DNA of 64,000 bases from Candidatus Villigracilis propinquus (GCA_016714565.1 JADKDM010000005.1:1-64000); one strand, 5' to 3'. Shown: positions 49,052-58,740, counted from the stretch's first letter. The notes: generated by a model not told the origin, from the letters alone. Program-made: numbers and translations.

Positions 49052-51388
49052 TTATACGAGCGGCAGGCTCAATGTAAAACAGGTGCCTTTGCCAACTTCA
49101 CTTTCCACATTAATAGTTCCATTGTGGCCTTCCACAATGGACTTTACAATGGCAAGCCCAAGCCCATTGCCTTCCGCTTCACTTGCCTTTCCATCCCGTA
49201 CGCGATAGAAGCGGTCGAAAATAAACGGCAGGTCTTGTGTTGGAATTCCAAAACCATTGTCCTGAACATGGATCGAAATTTGAGCGTCATCCGCCTTTGT
49301 GTATAGTTGGATGTTCCCGCCAACCGGGGTGTACTTGATGGCGTTGCCCAGCAGGTTGCGTAACAGCTGGCGCAACTGCAACGGGTCGCCGTTAACATGC
49401 ACAGGCGCGGAAAGAGGCGTGAACTTCAGGCTTTGTTCCTTTTTATGGGCTTGTGGGGTAAATTCATCCGCCATTTCTCCCAGGAGTTTTTGCATATCCA
49501 CCGAGACGTACTTTTTCTGAATATCCAGATCCATTTGCGCAAGCGACATCATATTTTGCACAAGTTCGGTCATGATGGAGGATGCGGACTTTATATAATT
49601 CAAGAACTCATGCTGTTGAGCATTGAGGGGGCCGGCTTGTTCGAGCAGGCTGCTGAAACCGGAAATGGTGGTGATGGGGTTTTTCAGATCGTGCGACGCG
49701 GTTGCGATAAATTCGTTCTTAACCTTTTCGAGGTCTTTGAAGTGGGTCACATCATGCAAAATTGCAACTTGACCGCCATCTTCAATGGGAGTGATCAACG
49801 CCATAAAGGTACGCTGGTCGGGCCAGGTCACTTCACCGGAGCTGGAAAGCCGGGACACACGCGCTTCATTCAGCATGGCGACAAATTTCTCGTACCCGGC
49901 GTCACTTGGCAGTGGCTCATTAATTCGAGTGTTGAAATCGGTAAACAGTTTTTCGCCCGCTGGATTCAAAAGACAAAGTTTCCCGCTTTCATCAAACAAC
50001 AAAATGGCTTCCGCCGCATGTTGCAGAATGACGGCCAGTCTTTTTTGTTCCTGCGCCACATCCGCATATAAACGCGCGTTCTCCATGGCAATGGACGCCT
50101 GGCTTGCAATGGCTTGGAGTAGCAGCAGGTGGTCTGTGTTGAAATACTGCTCCTGCTCATGAGCCAGAATGATCAACCCCAGCAATTCATGGCGTCCGTT
50201 TAATGGAGCAACCACCGCAGAACCAATAAATGGATTGACATCCATTTGCCAGAGCGGGTTGTTCTGCGCGTTATTCACCACCAGCCCCTGGGGTTCTGCT
50301 TTCATGTGGTCGATAAGCGACTGCGGGATTTCCAGTTTATGGTTTGATTCATCTTCGGGTGATAAAGACACCTGATAGTTCTGCTGCGCGCTGCCCTCGT
50401 TTTGCAGGATGATCATATTCCCTTGAATGGCTCCCAGTGTTTCCACCGTGCGCTTGAGAAGAATATTCGCAAGGTCTTTGATGTCCGTCCGCGCGCTTAA
50501 CTCTCTGCCGATCTCCGGCAAAAGGTTCAACTCACGGTTGCGGCGGCGGATAACATCCTCTGCTTCCTTCACGCGTAATTTTGTGCGAATGCGCGCCATC
50601 AATTCATGGCGTTCGAACGGTTTGGTCACATAATCATCCGCGCCAAGGTTCAAACCGGATTGTACATCCGTGGCGTCCAGCCGTGCCGCGGTGAGGATAA
50701 TGACCGGAATATGGCTGATGGCAGGGTCTGAACGGATCTCGCTCAGCACCGCAAAGCCATCCTTGAGCGGCATGTTGATATCCAGCAAAACCAGGTCTGG
50801 CATTTCATCGCGCACTTTTTCCAGCGTTTCTACACCATCCCTCGCGCTTACTTGAGCATAACCTTCGTATTCAAGATAACGCACCAGCAGTGTCACGTTA
50901 TCTGGCCAGTCATCTGCAATGAGTATTTTGAATTTTCTCTTGGCGGCAGGCTGCCCAACCGGCTTGCTGACGTTGTTCATTTCCTCCATCGCCTGGGTTG
51001 CGATCTGACAAATGCGCTCCGGGCGCACAGGCTTTACGATCACTTCATTAACCTTTAGGCGCTGCGCCGTCACTTTCAAACCCGGCACATCATACGCGGT
51101 GACAAGATACGTATAAGCGGGCCGCCCCGCAGGGTGGTTCTTCATCTTTTCGATCAATTCCAGCCCGGTCATCTCCGGCATGATCATATCGGTGAATAAA
51201 ATATCCACCCCTTTATTTTTTACTTTATCCAGTGCCTCGCGGCCACTCGCAGCGGAAACCACATCCACCGATGGACCAAGCTGGGCAAGCGCGCGCGCCA
51301 AGGTAGCGGCCGTGTTGGGGTGATCGTCTACGACCAGAATACGAACCTGGTCCGTGTGGGGGGATTCTGAAGTTTTCATCGTTCCCAT
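49052..51388 (-). CDS. Hybrid histidine kinase REC-REC-GAF-PAS-HisKA-HATPase
   Basis: A 778-residue cytoplasmic kinase and first gene of the nine-gene sensory operon. Two N-terminal receivers (about 12-130 and 150-270) have phospho-acceptors in FTDMIMPEMTG and LLDINMPLKDG. A coiled coil and GAF (about 285-440), a PAS (455-550), HisKA with FIATASHDLKNPITTISGF (His566) and HATPase with NLLGNAIKYTPVGG and GNGLGLAIVKSIVEGHNG follow. N-terminal receivers suggest that it is itself controlled by an upstream phosphodonor. ATG 51388 has AAGGG just upstream; the longer frame to 51505 runs through a terminator and repeat. Confidence 0.9.
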   Translation of the reverse strand: MGTMKTSESPHTDQVRILVVDDHPNTAATLARALAQLGPSVDVVSAASGREALDKVKNKGVDILFTDMIMPEMTGLELIEKMKNHPAGRPAYTYLVTAYDVPGLKVTAQRLKVNEVIVKPVRPERICQIATQAMEEMNNVSKPVGQPAAKRKFKILIADDWPDNVTLLVRYLEYEGYAQVSARDGVETLEKVRDEMPDLVLLDINMPLKDGFAVLSEIRSDPAISHIPVIILTAARLDATDVQSGLNLGADDYVTKPFERHELMARIRTKLRVKEAEDVIRRRNRELNLLPEIGRELSARTDIKDLANILLKRTVETLGAIQGNMIILQNEGSAQQNYQVSLSPEDESNHKLEIPQSLIDHMKAEPQGLVVNNAQNNPLWQMDVNPFIGSAVVAPLNGRHELLGLIILAHEQEQYFNTDHLLLLQAIASQASIAMENARLYADVAQEQKRLAVILQHAAEAILLFDESGKLCLLNPAGEKLFTDFNTRINEPLPSDAGYEKFVAMLNEARVSRLSSSGEVTWPDQRTFMALITPIEDGGQVAILHDVTHFKDLEKVKNEFIATASHDLKNPITTISGFSSLLEQAGPLNAQQHEFLNYIKSASSIMTELVQNMMSLAQMDLDIQKKYVSVDMQKLLGEMADEFTPQAHKKEQSLKFTPLSAPVHVNGDPLQLRQLLRNLLGNAIKYTPVGGNIQLYTKADDAQISIHVQDNGFGIPTQDLPFIFDRFYRVRDGKASEAEGNGLGLAIVKSIVEGHNGTINVESEVGKGTCFTLSLPLV

Positions 51389-51461
51389 TTTCCCTTGAAT
51401 CCCGCCATGCAACGATTGGATGAAGGCTAAAAGGGTTGGGAAAAGTTGGGGCGCCTTTGGA

Positions 51462-51497
51462 GAAAAAAACCGCCTCCAGCTTAGCCGGAAGCGGGTT
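51462..51497 (-). terminator. Intrinsic terminator of protease-phosphatase gene
   Basis: On the minus strand a GC-rich stem formed by AACCCGCTTCCGGC and GCTGGAGGCGGTT around TAA, followed by seven T residues. It separates the gene ending at 51551 from the sensory operon starting at 51388. Confidence 0.8.
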
Positions 51498-51520
51498 CTG
51501 TCCAATGGGCAGGTCGGCGC
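51468..51520. repeat. Direct repeat, left copy
   Basis: Hairpin arm GCCGGAAGCGGGTTCTGTCC followed by AATGGGCAGGTCGGCGCTTT. The same sequence with few changes is at 55205-55262 in the same orientation, so the two copies flank the protease-phosphatase gene. Confidence 0.7.
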
Positions 51521-51550
51521 TTTGAGTGTTTTCCCCCGAAGAACAATCAG

Positions 51551-54500
51551 CTACGGAGCGTTATTGCTCCCGCCGCTCTCGTCAATTAGGCAGCGTGCAT
51601 CCACGTAAAACCAAAGCTGGTGGTTTCCCAACGGCAGCCCGCCGGTAATGGAGACGGTTTTTGTGTCCGTCATGCCCGCCGGGATGATCGGATAATAATT
51701 GGAAATGTAGAAATCACCCGGAGGCGGACATCCTGTAGCGGGGTTTATCAGTGTGGCAGGATCCCTGTCAATATACACATCCCTGTAAATATCATTTGCC
51801 CCGCCCGTGCCGCCCTGATTTCTGATGGTGATGTTCACCTCAAAGGTCTGGTTGGAGGCTGGTGAAGTCGGGTTTACGGTTACGTTTGTAATGATCAAGT
51901 CGAGCTTGTTTGCCGGGTCAATAGGGGGAGTGCCAAGCGAAAATGTGTCGATCACTGTACCAGAGCGGGTGATAAATTTAAATATGGCATATGTGTCTGT
52001 GGCGTCCACAAGTATTGCGCCATAGTCCGCGTTGTAGCGAATTTGACTGCCTGTAACCGGTGTATTGAAACCATAAAGCGTTTGCATTCCGCCAACGCCA
52101 TTCACTATATAGGGGAATCCATTAATGGATAATCTTTCGTACGTGTGATCATGCCCTGATAGGACGATATCTGCGCCCCAAGCCTGGAAGGGCCATTGTA
52201 AAGTTGTATTTGAACCATGCAGGCCGGATGAATAAGGTGAATGATGTAAATAGACGACATTCCACGGAGAAGTGGATGCGGATAGCGCAGATTGCAGCCA
52301 TTGACCCTGAATGGAGTTTGAAGTGATTCCATCGGGCTCGTTAATGTCGCTATCCACTGCAAAAAAATGCACCGGGCCGCGTATAAAATCATAGTAACGC
52401 TCGTTGCCAGGCAAAGAGAAGTAATCCAGGTATGGTTTGGGAAGCTGTCCAATGGTAGTGAGCCAGTCATGATTACCAAGGATCGGATAAAAATTATTAG
52501 TAGAAGAGCCAGCACCGTATGAACCTGTATAAGGGTAGATATATGGGTGGTAGTACTGCCCAATATTTTCGTCTATGGTGGCCGCTTGCCCCAGCATGTA
52601 ATTATTGTCACCGGTGGTGATAACAAAGTCTGGGTTCCAGCTATTTACCAGAGCCGCCACATCAGCTTCAGGCTGGCCTGTCTGTCCATAATCTCCGATC
52701 ACTCCAAAATGGACTGATGGTATGCACTCATATATCTGCACATCATCCAGCCACCAGCCGTAGCCTCCGCTGTTGGATGACCCCATTCCAAAGCGAAAGC
52801 GGAACATTACATTTTGGCCTGCCAAGGAGCTTAGATTTAAGCGAGTGGAAATATACCCATGACTGATGCCAATAAATACCTGACGGCCATTCAAAGGGTT
52901 TGTGGCATTGGAAAGAGTCATGTCGTACCCATTGCCATCCATCAGTGAGCCGGCATCGATCCACGAGCTTCCATTTGTAGTGCTGTATTCAAGCACGCCG
53001 CCTGCGCTGGTTGCGTAGCTGTGGTGGAAGATCATTCTTCCATTGGCAGGTATGGTGACACTGTTCGCCATTTGTATGGTTGTGTCTGTAACCTGTACAG
53101 GCAAAATATCGGCAAAGAGAAAATGCTGACCTGAATGCGCAAAAATGCCGAGGGTAGATTCATAGGACCAGTCGTACGTCCAATGATTTGCGCCGATCGT
53201 GGAACTGCTTATCCAATTGGCAGTGCCGCTTTCCATATCATCATAAAAGCTGTTGAGCGGAAATTCTCCGGCAACATCACAAGCGGAAACATCGGGGTTG
53301 TATCCACCGGCAGGCAGGAGGGGCTGGAGGTTCATCTCAACCGCATTGACAGCGTCCAAAACTTCCTGGCAGTCTGCGGCGGTGATCCCGGCGGTGTCGA
53401 TCTGCGCGGCACAGGAGGCTTGCAGTGCGTAATACAGATCGGCATAATCCGCTCCGGATGTGAGCAGGTTGGTTTGCACGTAGTAATAAATTTTTGCAAC
53501 TTTTGTGATGCCCAGTCCGGTAATGGTTTGTCCGTTAAAAGTTCCGCCATCCACCATTAAGGCGACTGCCTTATTATTTACAGACATATTGATATGAACG
53601 CCATTTTGTTCACTCGCGCCAGTATAGTAAAACGGGCTGGTCATTTTATCCGGCTGTGAATAAAGGGTGGGATTCATCATATCCCGCAGAGCGCCCCCGG
53701 GGGCATCTTCGGCAATTTTCCAGCGGACGGCTGGCGTGTCAGTGCCTGATCCATTGGTTAAGTCTACGAATTCTCCCCATATATCTGAGAAAGACTCATT
53801 GATGGCGCCTGCCTGCCATAAAAGAAATACGTCGGATGTGTAATCCGTGACTCCGTGGGTTAGTTCATGCGCCACAACATCATCCGCAGCCCAGCCTGCG
53901 GCGTAGATCATCTGTGATCCATTCCAACGGGCAGTTGGAAAAATGGACGAATTAGTGGTGGAGATGATGCTCATTCCCGCGCCGTCAATGCTGTCGCGGC
54001 CATGATTGGTCATGTAAAAATCATAGACATCACCTGCGTACTCGTGAGCCTTAATTGCATCGGGCGTGCCGCCTGTACATGTGGGGTTGCTCTCGTCGCA
54101 AGCAAGCGTACCGGGTATTGCGGCGGTGCCGCCGGCATCATACGTTAAGCGATTCATGATCTCCGCGTTTTGGTTGAGGGAAAGCACAATACCGCCGAGC
54201 TTTGCATCCACTAAAACCAATTGACGAATTGGGACTAGTGCATTTTGGGGAGTTACTTCAATGCGCCAAACCAGAACCGTGTCACCGTCGTAGGGTGTCA
54301 GCAGTACCGGGCTATATATCCATAATTCAGGAGCGCTGACCTGCAACTCACTTATTTGGACGCCGTTTTCCAAGGCAGTTTTTACAAGTGCAGTTTGGAT
54401 TGCATCGGCTTCACTTACGGTAGGGGTGGTGTCCAGTTCAATGTTGGGGAGAATATCGCCGCTGGCAGAGAGCACATTTTTTGCCGAATCCATGTGGACG

Positions 54501-54883
54501 ATCATTTCGCCTGCCATAATGGGAATGCCATGATACGTTTGCTGAAAACGCACCGTATTTGCGCCATTATCGGCTTGTGTTTTGCGCAGAATTTGCAGAT
54601 CGTTCGCAGGGTCTCCAAGCCCAAATTCGCGCCCACGTATTTGAAGGAATGAGAGCGCGGCATTTTCTGAGGTTATATTGCTTCTCAAAGCGGCTGTTTG
54701 CGCATTAGGTGTGCCAGATTGCACCCCAATAAAACGTACTTTTCCAGTCAGTGGGTGATAAGCCATAATCTCCTCTGGTTGAGGAGTAGTAGCTGAAGCA
54801 GTTGATGGTGTGGGTGCAAGGAAGATCATCGCCACCATAATCAATATTGCAGTCAAAATAAATCTTGCCTGTGGTATGGTCAT
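51551..54883 (-). CDS. Secreted thermolysin (M4) / acid-phosphatase-like / CARDB fusion
   Basis: A 1110-residue exported protein. Signal peptide 1-29; FTP/PepSY-type propeptide region (about 40-245); M4 metallopeptidase with HELTH at 339-343, INESFSDIWGE (zinc ligand Glu363) and NGVHINMSVNNKA; a beta-sandwich with DDMESGTANW and GWWLDDVQIYE (about 560-740); a calcineurin/purple-acid-phosphatase-like domain with GDYGQ, TTGDNNYM, GNHDW, LHHSPYSS and GHDHTYER (745-1000); and a CARDB-type domain (1010-1110) that ends at ESGGSNNAP, apparently lacking its last strand. Both catalytic domains keep their metal ligands. It probably degrades protein and releases phosphate outside the cell. Flanked by direct repeats, with its own terminator. 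Confidence 0.88.
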   Translation of the reverse strand: MTIPQARFILTAILIMVAMIFLAPTPSTASATTPQPEEIMAYHPLTGKVRFIGVQSGTPNAQTAALRSNITSENAALSFLQIRGREFGLGDPANDLQILRKTQADNGANTVRFQQTYHGIPIMAGEMIVHMDSAKNVLSASGDILPNIELDTTPTVSEADAIQTALVKTALENGVQISELQVSAPELWIYSPVLLTPYDGDTVLVWRIEVTPQNALVPIRQLVLVDAKLGGIVLSLNQNAEIMNRLTYDAGGTAAIPGTLACDESNPTCTGGTPDAIKAHEYAGDVYDFYMTNHGRDSIDGAGMSIISTTNSSIFPTARWNGSQMIYAAGWAADDVVAHELTHGVTDYTSDVFLLWQAGAINESFSDIWGEFVDLTNGSGTDTPAVRWKIAEDAPGGALRDMMNPTLYSQPDKMTSPFYYTGASEQNGVHINMSVNNKAVALMVDGGTFNGQTITGLGITKVAKIYYYVQTNLLTSGADYADLYYALQASCAAQIDTAGITAADCQEVLDAVNAVEMNLQPLLPAGGYNPDVSACDVAGEFPLNSFYDDMESGTANWISSSTIGANHWTYDWSYESTLGIFAHSGQHFLFADILPVQVTDTTIQMANSVTIPANGRMIFHHSYATSAGGVLEYSTTNGSSWIDAGSLMDGNGYDMTLSNATNPLNGRQVFIGISHGYISTRLNLSSLAGQNVMFRFRFGMGSSNSGGYGWWLDDVQIYECIPSVHFGVIGDYGQTGQPEADVAALVNSWNPDFVITTGDNNYMLGQAATIDENIGQYYHPYIYPYTGSYGAGSSTNNFYPILGNHDWLTTIGQLPKPYLDYFSLPGNERYYDFIRGPVHFFAVDSDINEPDGITSNSIQGQWLQSALSASTSPWNVVYLHHSPYSSGLHGSNTTLQWPFQAWGADIVLSGHDHTYERLSINGFPYIVNGVGGMQTLYGFNTPVTGSQIRYNADYGAILVDATDTYAIFKFITRSGTVIDTFSLGTPPIDPANKLDLIITNVTVNPTSPASNQTFEVNITIRNQGGTGGANDIYRDVYIDRDPATLINPATGCPPPGDFYISNYYPIIPAGMTDTKTVSITGGLPLGNHQLWFYVDARCLIDESGGSNNAP

Positions 54884-55201
54884 AAAATCTCTTTGACTCT
54901 TGTAGAAGTCTTTATGGTTAAATAATTTGTCTGGATTTAAGAGCGCTGATGGATGATAAGAACTATTCTATAATCGAATTCTTTAGATGCAGCTTGGAAA
55001 CCCCTTCCAAATTCGGGCTTTTGTGAATACAAGAGATACAAAAGCGTCTCTCGCGGGGTCACCAATTCTTCATTTCTCCAAGATCACCGGCGTGATGGTT
55101 GGCCGATGCTTTCTTATGAAGTCTTTTTTGTATACAAGTTTGATGCAGTGTAGCTGAATAGCAAGGATTTATGTCTGGCCCAATGCTCCTATTGCAGGAT
55201 A

Positions 55202-55240
55202 ACAGAACCCGCTTCCGGCTAAGCTGGAAGCGGGTTCTGT
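55202..55240 (-). terminator. Hairpin downstream of OmpR-type regulator
   Basis: Nineteen-base arms ACAGAACCCGCTTCCGGCT / AGCTGGAAGCGGGTTCTGT with one G-U pair. It lies 37 bases past the stop at 55277. T-run weak, so termination is probable rather than sure. Confidence 0.6.
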
Positions 55241-55262
55241 CCAATGAGCAGATTCGGCGCTA
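55205..55262. repeat. Direct repeat, right copy
   Basis: GAACCCGCTTCCGGC hairpin and downstream TCTGTCCAATGAGCAGATTC, matching 51468-51520 in orientation and order. Confidence 0.7.
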
Positions 55263-55276
55263 AAAGTTGAATCCAA

Positions 55277-56080
55277 CTAATCGGTCACGAGACGATATCC
55301 CTTGCCGCGGACGTTGATCAGGTACGAGGGATTTTGCGCGTCTTTGTCGAAGGCCTGCCGCAGTTGATGGATGTGCCATTTGGTGAGTTCCTGCGCGTCG
55401 CGCATTTCGGCCTGATAGCCCTGCGCTTCGGCTACGAGGGTTTGGTAATCGACAACATTTGGGGCATGACGCGCCAAAACAAGGAGGTAATTAAAAGAAG
55501 TGGGCGGCAGGTTGATGGTTTCTTCGTGGATGGTGATGCGATGGGTGTGCAGGTCCAATACGATGGCGCCGCGTTTGATGAAGCGGTCCACTTCGGAAGG
55601 TTTTGTTCCATTTGGCGTGTCTGCAATGGCTTCACCGCTCTCGATTTGTTTCATTTCATTTTGAAGCGCTTCGATCTGAGAAACGATCTCGCGTTTGCGT
55701 TTTTCTTTTTGCTGCTGCGAGAGTATCGATCTTGTGCGCTCGATGATGATTTCAGGTTTTAGCGGCTTCAGTAAATAATCAGTGGCTCCGTGGCGCAAGG
55801 CCTCCACGGCTGAGTTTACATCCGGCTGTGCAGTGAACAGGACAACAGGAAGTGTGGGGTATTGTTTGTGGATTAACCGCAGCGCATCCAGTCCCTGCAT
55901 GCCGGGCATACGCAAGTCGGTGAAGATCAGATCAAAGTCTGTGGTCTTTAGAAAATCCAATCCTTGTTCTGCATTTTCAGCGGTGGTCACTTCAAAACCC
56001 GCCTGCTGCAAGATGCGCGCAAGGGTTTTGCGCAGGGCTGCTTCGTCGTCAATGATCAGGATGTGCCCGCTAATGCTCAT
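55277..56080 (-). CDS. Response regulator with OmpR-type winged helix
   Basis: A 267-residue regulator. Receiver at 1-120: DDE (9-11), phospho-acceptor in FTDLRMPGMQGL (Asp54), Thr in LFTAQP and Lys in LLKPLKP. An unusually long linker of about 60 residues with a coiled coil (KRKREIVSQIEALQNEMKQI) follows. The C-terminal Trans_reg_C-like wing is at 175-267 (LPPTSFNYLLVLARHAPNVV, LRQAFDKDAQNPSYLINVRGKGYRLV). Start ATG 56080 overlaps the stop of the kinase gene (ATGA), so these two are cognate partners. Confidence 0.92.
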   Translation of the reverse strand: MSISGHILIIDDEAALRKTLARILQQAGFEVTTAENAEQGLDFLKTTDFDLIFTDLRMPGMQGLDALRLIHKQYPTLPVVLFTAQPDVNSAVEALRHGATDYLLKPLKPEIIIERTRSILSQQQKEKRKREIVSQIEALQNEMKQIESGEAIADTPNGTKPSEVDRFIKRGAIVLDLHTHRITIHEETINLPPTSFNYLLVLARHAPNVVDYQTLVAEAQGYQAEMRDAQELTKWHIHQLRQAFDKDAQNPSYLINVRGKGYRLVTD

Positions 56081-58710
56081 GCTATTTCCATTCTTTTGGT
56101 TGGCAGCCATACTTTGAAGGTGGCTCCTCTGTCGGGATTGTTTTCTGCGCTGATGCGTCCCTGGTGTTTGAGAATGATATCGTACGTGATGGTTAATCCC
56201 AACCCGGTGCCTCTTTCCTTGTTGGTGATGAACGCATCAAAAATATTCGGCAGAATGGATTGGTCGATACCGGTTCCATTGTCTGAGATCGATAGGAATA
56301 TTTCTCCGTCAGGTTCAATGTATTTTGTGCCTACGCTTAACCTGCCGCTGTCTTTCATGGCTTCGACGGAGTTCATGAAGAGATTCAGAATCACCTGGCG
56401 GATCTGGTCGGCGAGTCCGGGGATCATAGGCAGGGCAGGCTCTGGATAGAATTCAAAGGCTACGTTGTTATGGCGGAGATGGGTGGAAACCAGCGCATAC
56501 ACATCCTCCACGATGTTGTTGATTTGCACCGGTTTGAAATCCTCTGCCAGGGTGGGGCGGTAGGTGGCGCGCAGTCTTTCGATCATGGTGGCCATTCGGT
56601 CTGTTTCAGAGAGAACGATCTCCAGATCCTGCCTTCCTTGCAGGGATAACGCCTGTTCGGCTTTTAACAGGAACAGGGCGTTTTGGATGGCTTGCAGCGG
56701 GTTGTTCAGTTCATGCGATACCGATGCCAGCAAACGCCCCATCACAGCCAGACGTTCATTTTGGACCAGTTGGTCGCGTACCTCTTTTTCATGCTGCAGA
56801 GAAGTTTGCAGGTCCTCATACAAATCCGCTTTTTGCAGGGCAACCGCCAGTTGATCTGCCACAGTGCTGACTAATTGTAAGTCACGCTCTGTGAATGTTC
56901 TGGGCGGCGACTGTTGGATATCCAATATTCCAAAAAGTTGCCCCCCAATTTTTACAGGCATAGCCAGCTCGGATTTTGTGTCTGGCAGCAGTCTATTGCG
57001 AATGTAGAACATGACCTCATCCACATTGTTTGTAAAGAAGGGGGAGGAGATTTCAGCGGCATATCCAATGATGCCAGCGCCTGCTGGCAGGCGGGTATTC
57101 TGTTCCTTTAGCTTCCGCCCAATTTCCCCGGAGCCCGCCTGGAAAATGAAATCACCGGTCTTCGAGTCGATAACATAAACCTGCACATGATAATAGCCAA
57201 AATTCTTTTGTAACAGGTCCACCACGTCTGCCAGCAGTTCGTCGGTGTTTAATGCCACCATACCTTGATTGATGCGGTACAGGGCGTTCGTTTCCTTTAG
57301 GGCTTGTTGTGTGCTTTCCAGTAGATTTGCGTTGTCAATGGCGATGGCTGCCTGGGTGCCGAGGGTGCTAAGCAGTTCTTTTTCGCTGTCTGTAAAAGTA
57401 TGCGGTATTTTGCTTTGGACGCTGATGGTACCCAGTTTTTGTCCACCGCTGATAATGGGTGCAACCATGAGCGAACGGAATTTGGGAAGTACACCAAGTT
57501 TCAGGAATCTATCGTCTGAATTAACGTCCGAGATGTTGATCGTTTCCCCGTCGGCGATCACCTGCCCTGCAACACCTTCTCCCAGCCGCATCTTTGAATT
57601 GCTGTCTGTTATATCCTTAATTCCAGCAACTGCCTCCGCCACAAGGGATTGCTTATCCTCATCCAATAGATGGATGACCGCCTGCTCGGCTCCCGGGATC
57701 AATTCCTGGGCGGATGTAGCGATCAGGTCCAATACGTTCGAAAGGCCGATGCGCTCGCTCTGGCTCAACGCATGCGCGATCTTTGTGAGCGCGTCCGATT
57801 CACGCAATCGTTTTTGAAGCTCGAAATCCTGCTGGGCGTTCCAAATGGCAATGGCAATTTGATTGCCTGCCTGCTCTGCACGTTCGATCTCGAGGATCGG
57901 GAATTTATGCGGGGTATGGTAAGCGACCAGGATCGCGCCCAGTTTAATTTGCCCGTAGATCAGCGGTATCCCAAGAATGGACCGTACAGGGAATTGCCTG
58001 GCGATCTCAGGGCTGATGTAGGGTGAATGAAGAACATCTTCGGCGGCAATAACATGGCCTTCCTGGATGACAGATCTCGTCATTGAGACCTGTTCGGTTG
58101 GGATGTGTATATTGTCATAAGGTCTTTCAAGAGAGGTGGAAGTGCTTAATGGAACGGTTTTCTTCTGCTCGTCATTCCAGCGGGTCAGATAACAGTCATC
58201 CGCTTCGAGCAGGGTTTTCAAATCCTGGATCAGTGTGCCGAGCATCTCGTCCGGGTTGTCTGACGCGATGATGGAATGCGTCATTTTATTCAGCAGGGAA
58301 AGATAGCGCTCTCGGGAATGCAGTTCGGTTTCTTTTCGCAAACGCGTATCAACGGATTGCCGTAATCTGCCGGTTAAAGCCCCCACGAATAGCAAAACCA
58401 TGCAGCCGGATATAAAACCTTTGTCTGATAGAACAGCCAGTCCGTTGCTTTCCGCCCCAAATACGAGCAGAATGTTTATGCAGATCGCGAAAATTCCCGC
58501 TGGTATTCCCCCTATCATGCCGAATAGAAAACCGATCAGGCTGACGGGGATGACACTTAGCGTGGTTGCCGATGAACCAAAGTAGCTGATCAACCATTCC
58601 ATGTAGAGTGGATACAGCCCCAGGGCGGCAATGGTGATGCCCCATTTTGTACGATTGGTAAGCTGGTACGGTCTCAAGGACATATGCTGTATTTTAACAT
58701 TCCACCGCAT
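56077..58710 (-). CDS. Membrane histidine kinase with three GAF domains
   Basis: An 877-residue kinase as read; ATG 58683 (MSLRPYQLTN) is an equally good start. Three or four N-terminal helices (about 25-125) are followed by three GAF domains (about 145-300, 310-470 and 480-645), a HisKA with ASVSHELNNPLQAIQNALF (the HELNNPL form) and HATPase with LNLFMNSVEAMKDSG, DNGTGID and GTGLGLTITYDI. The NtrB-like phospho-acceptor motif fits two-component kinases with soluble partners. Upstream lies the rny terminator. Signal unknown; GAF domains suggest small-molecule or redox input. Confidence 0.9.
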   Translation of the reverse strand: MRWNVKIQHMSLRPYQLTNRTKWGITIAALGLYPLYMEWLISYFGSSATTLSVIPVSLIGFLFGMIGGIPAGIFAICINILLVFGAESNGLAVLSDKGFISGCMVLLFVGALTGRLRQSVDTRLRKETELHSRERYLSLLNKMTHSIIASDNPDEMLGTLIQDLKTLLEADDCYLTRWNDEQKKTVPLSTSTSLERPYDNIHIPTEQVSMTRSVIQEGHVIAAEDVLHSPYISPEIARQFPVRSILGIPLIYGQIKLGAILVAYHTPHKFPILEIERAEQAGNQIAIAIWNAQQDFELQKRLRESDALTKIAHALSQSERIGLSNVLDLIATSAQELIPGAEQAVIHLLDEDKQSLVAEAVAGIKDITDSNSKMRLGEGVAGQVIADGETINISDVNSDDRFLKLGVLPKFRSLMVAPIISGGQKLGTISVQSKIPHTFTDSEKELLSTLGTQAAIAIDNANLLESTQQALKETNALYRINQGMVALNTDELLADVVDLLQKNFGYYHVQVYVIDSKTGDFIFQAGSGEIGRKLKEQNTRLPAGAGIIGYAAEISSPFFTNNVDEVMFYIRNRLLPDTKSELAMPVKIGGQLFGILDIQQSPPRTFTERDLQLVSTVADQLAVALQKADLYEDLQTSLQHEKEVRDQLVQNERLAVMGRLLASVSHELNNPLQAIQNALFLLKAEQALSLQGRQDLEIVLSETDRMATMIERLRATYRPTLAEDFKPVQINNIVEDVYALVSTHLRHNNVAFEFYPEPALPMIPGLADQIRQVILNLFMNSVEAMKDSGRLSVGTKYIEPDGEIFLSISDNGTGIDQSILPNIFDAFITNKERGTGLGLTITYDIILKHQGRISAENNPDRGATFKVWLPTKRMEIA

Positions 58711-58740
58711 ACTTAATTGTAACTACAATCTCTTTGTAAG

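Larger units (their letters stand above)
54884..55276. other. Intergenic region between protease-phosphatase and regulator genes
   Basis: 393 bases with no credible gene; the only frames are short and low in likeness to protein. It holds the hairpin and direct repeat at 55202-55262 and an AT-rich stretch near 54955-54975 (TATAATCGAATTC) that may contain the promoter of the minus-strand protease gene, though I could not define a -35 and -10 pair. Confidence 0.5.
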
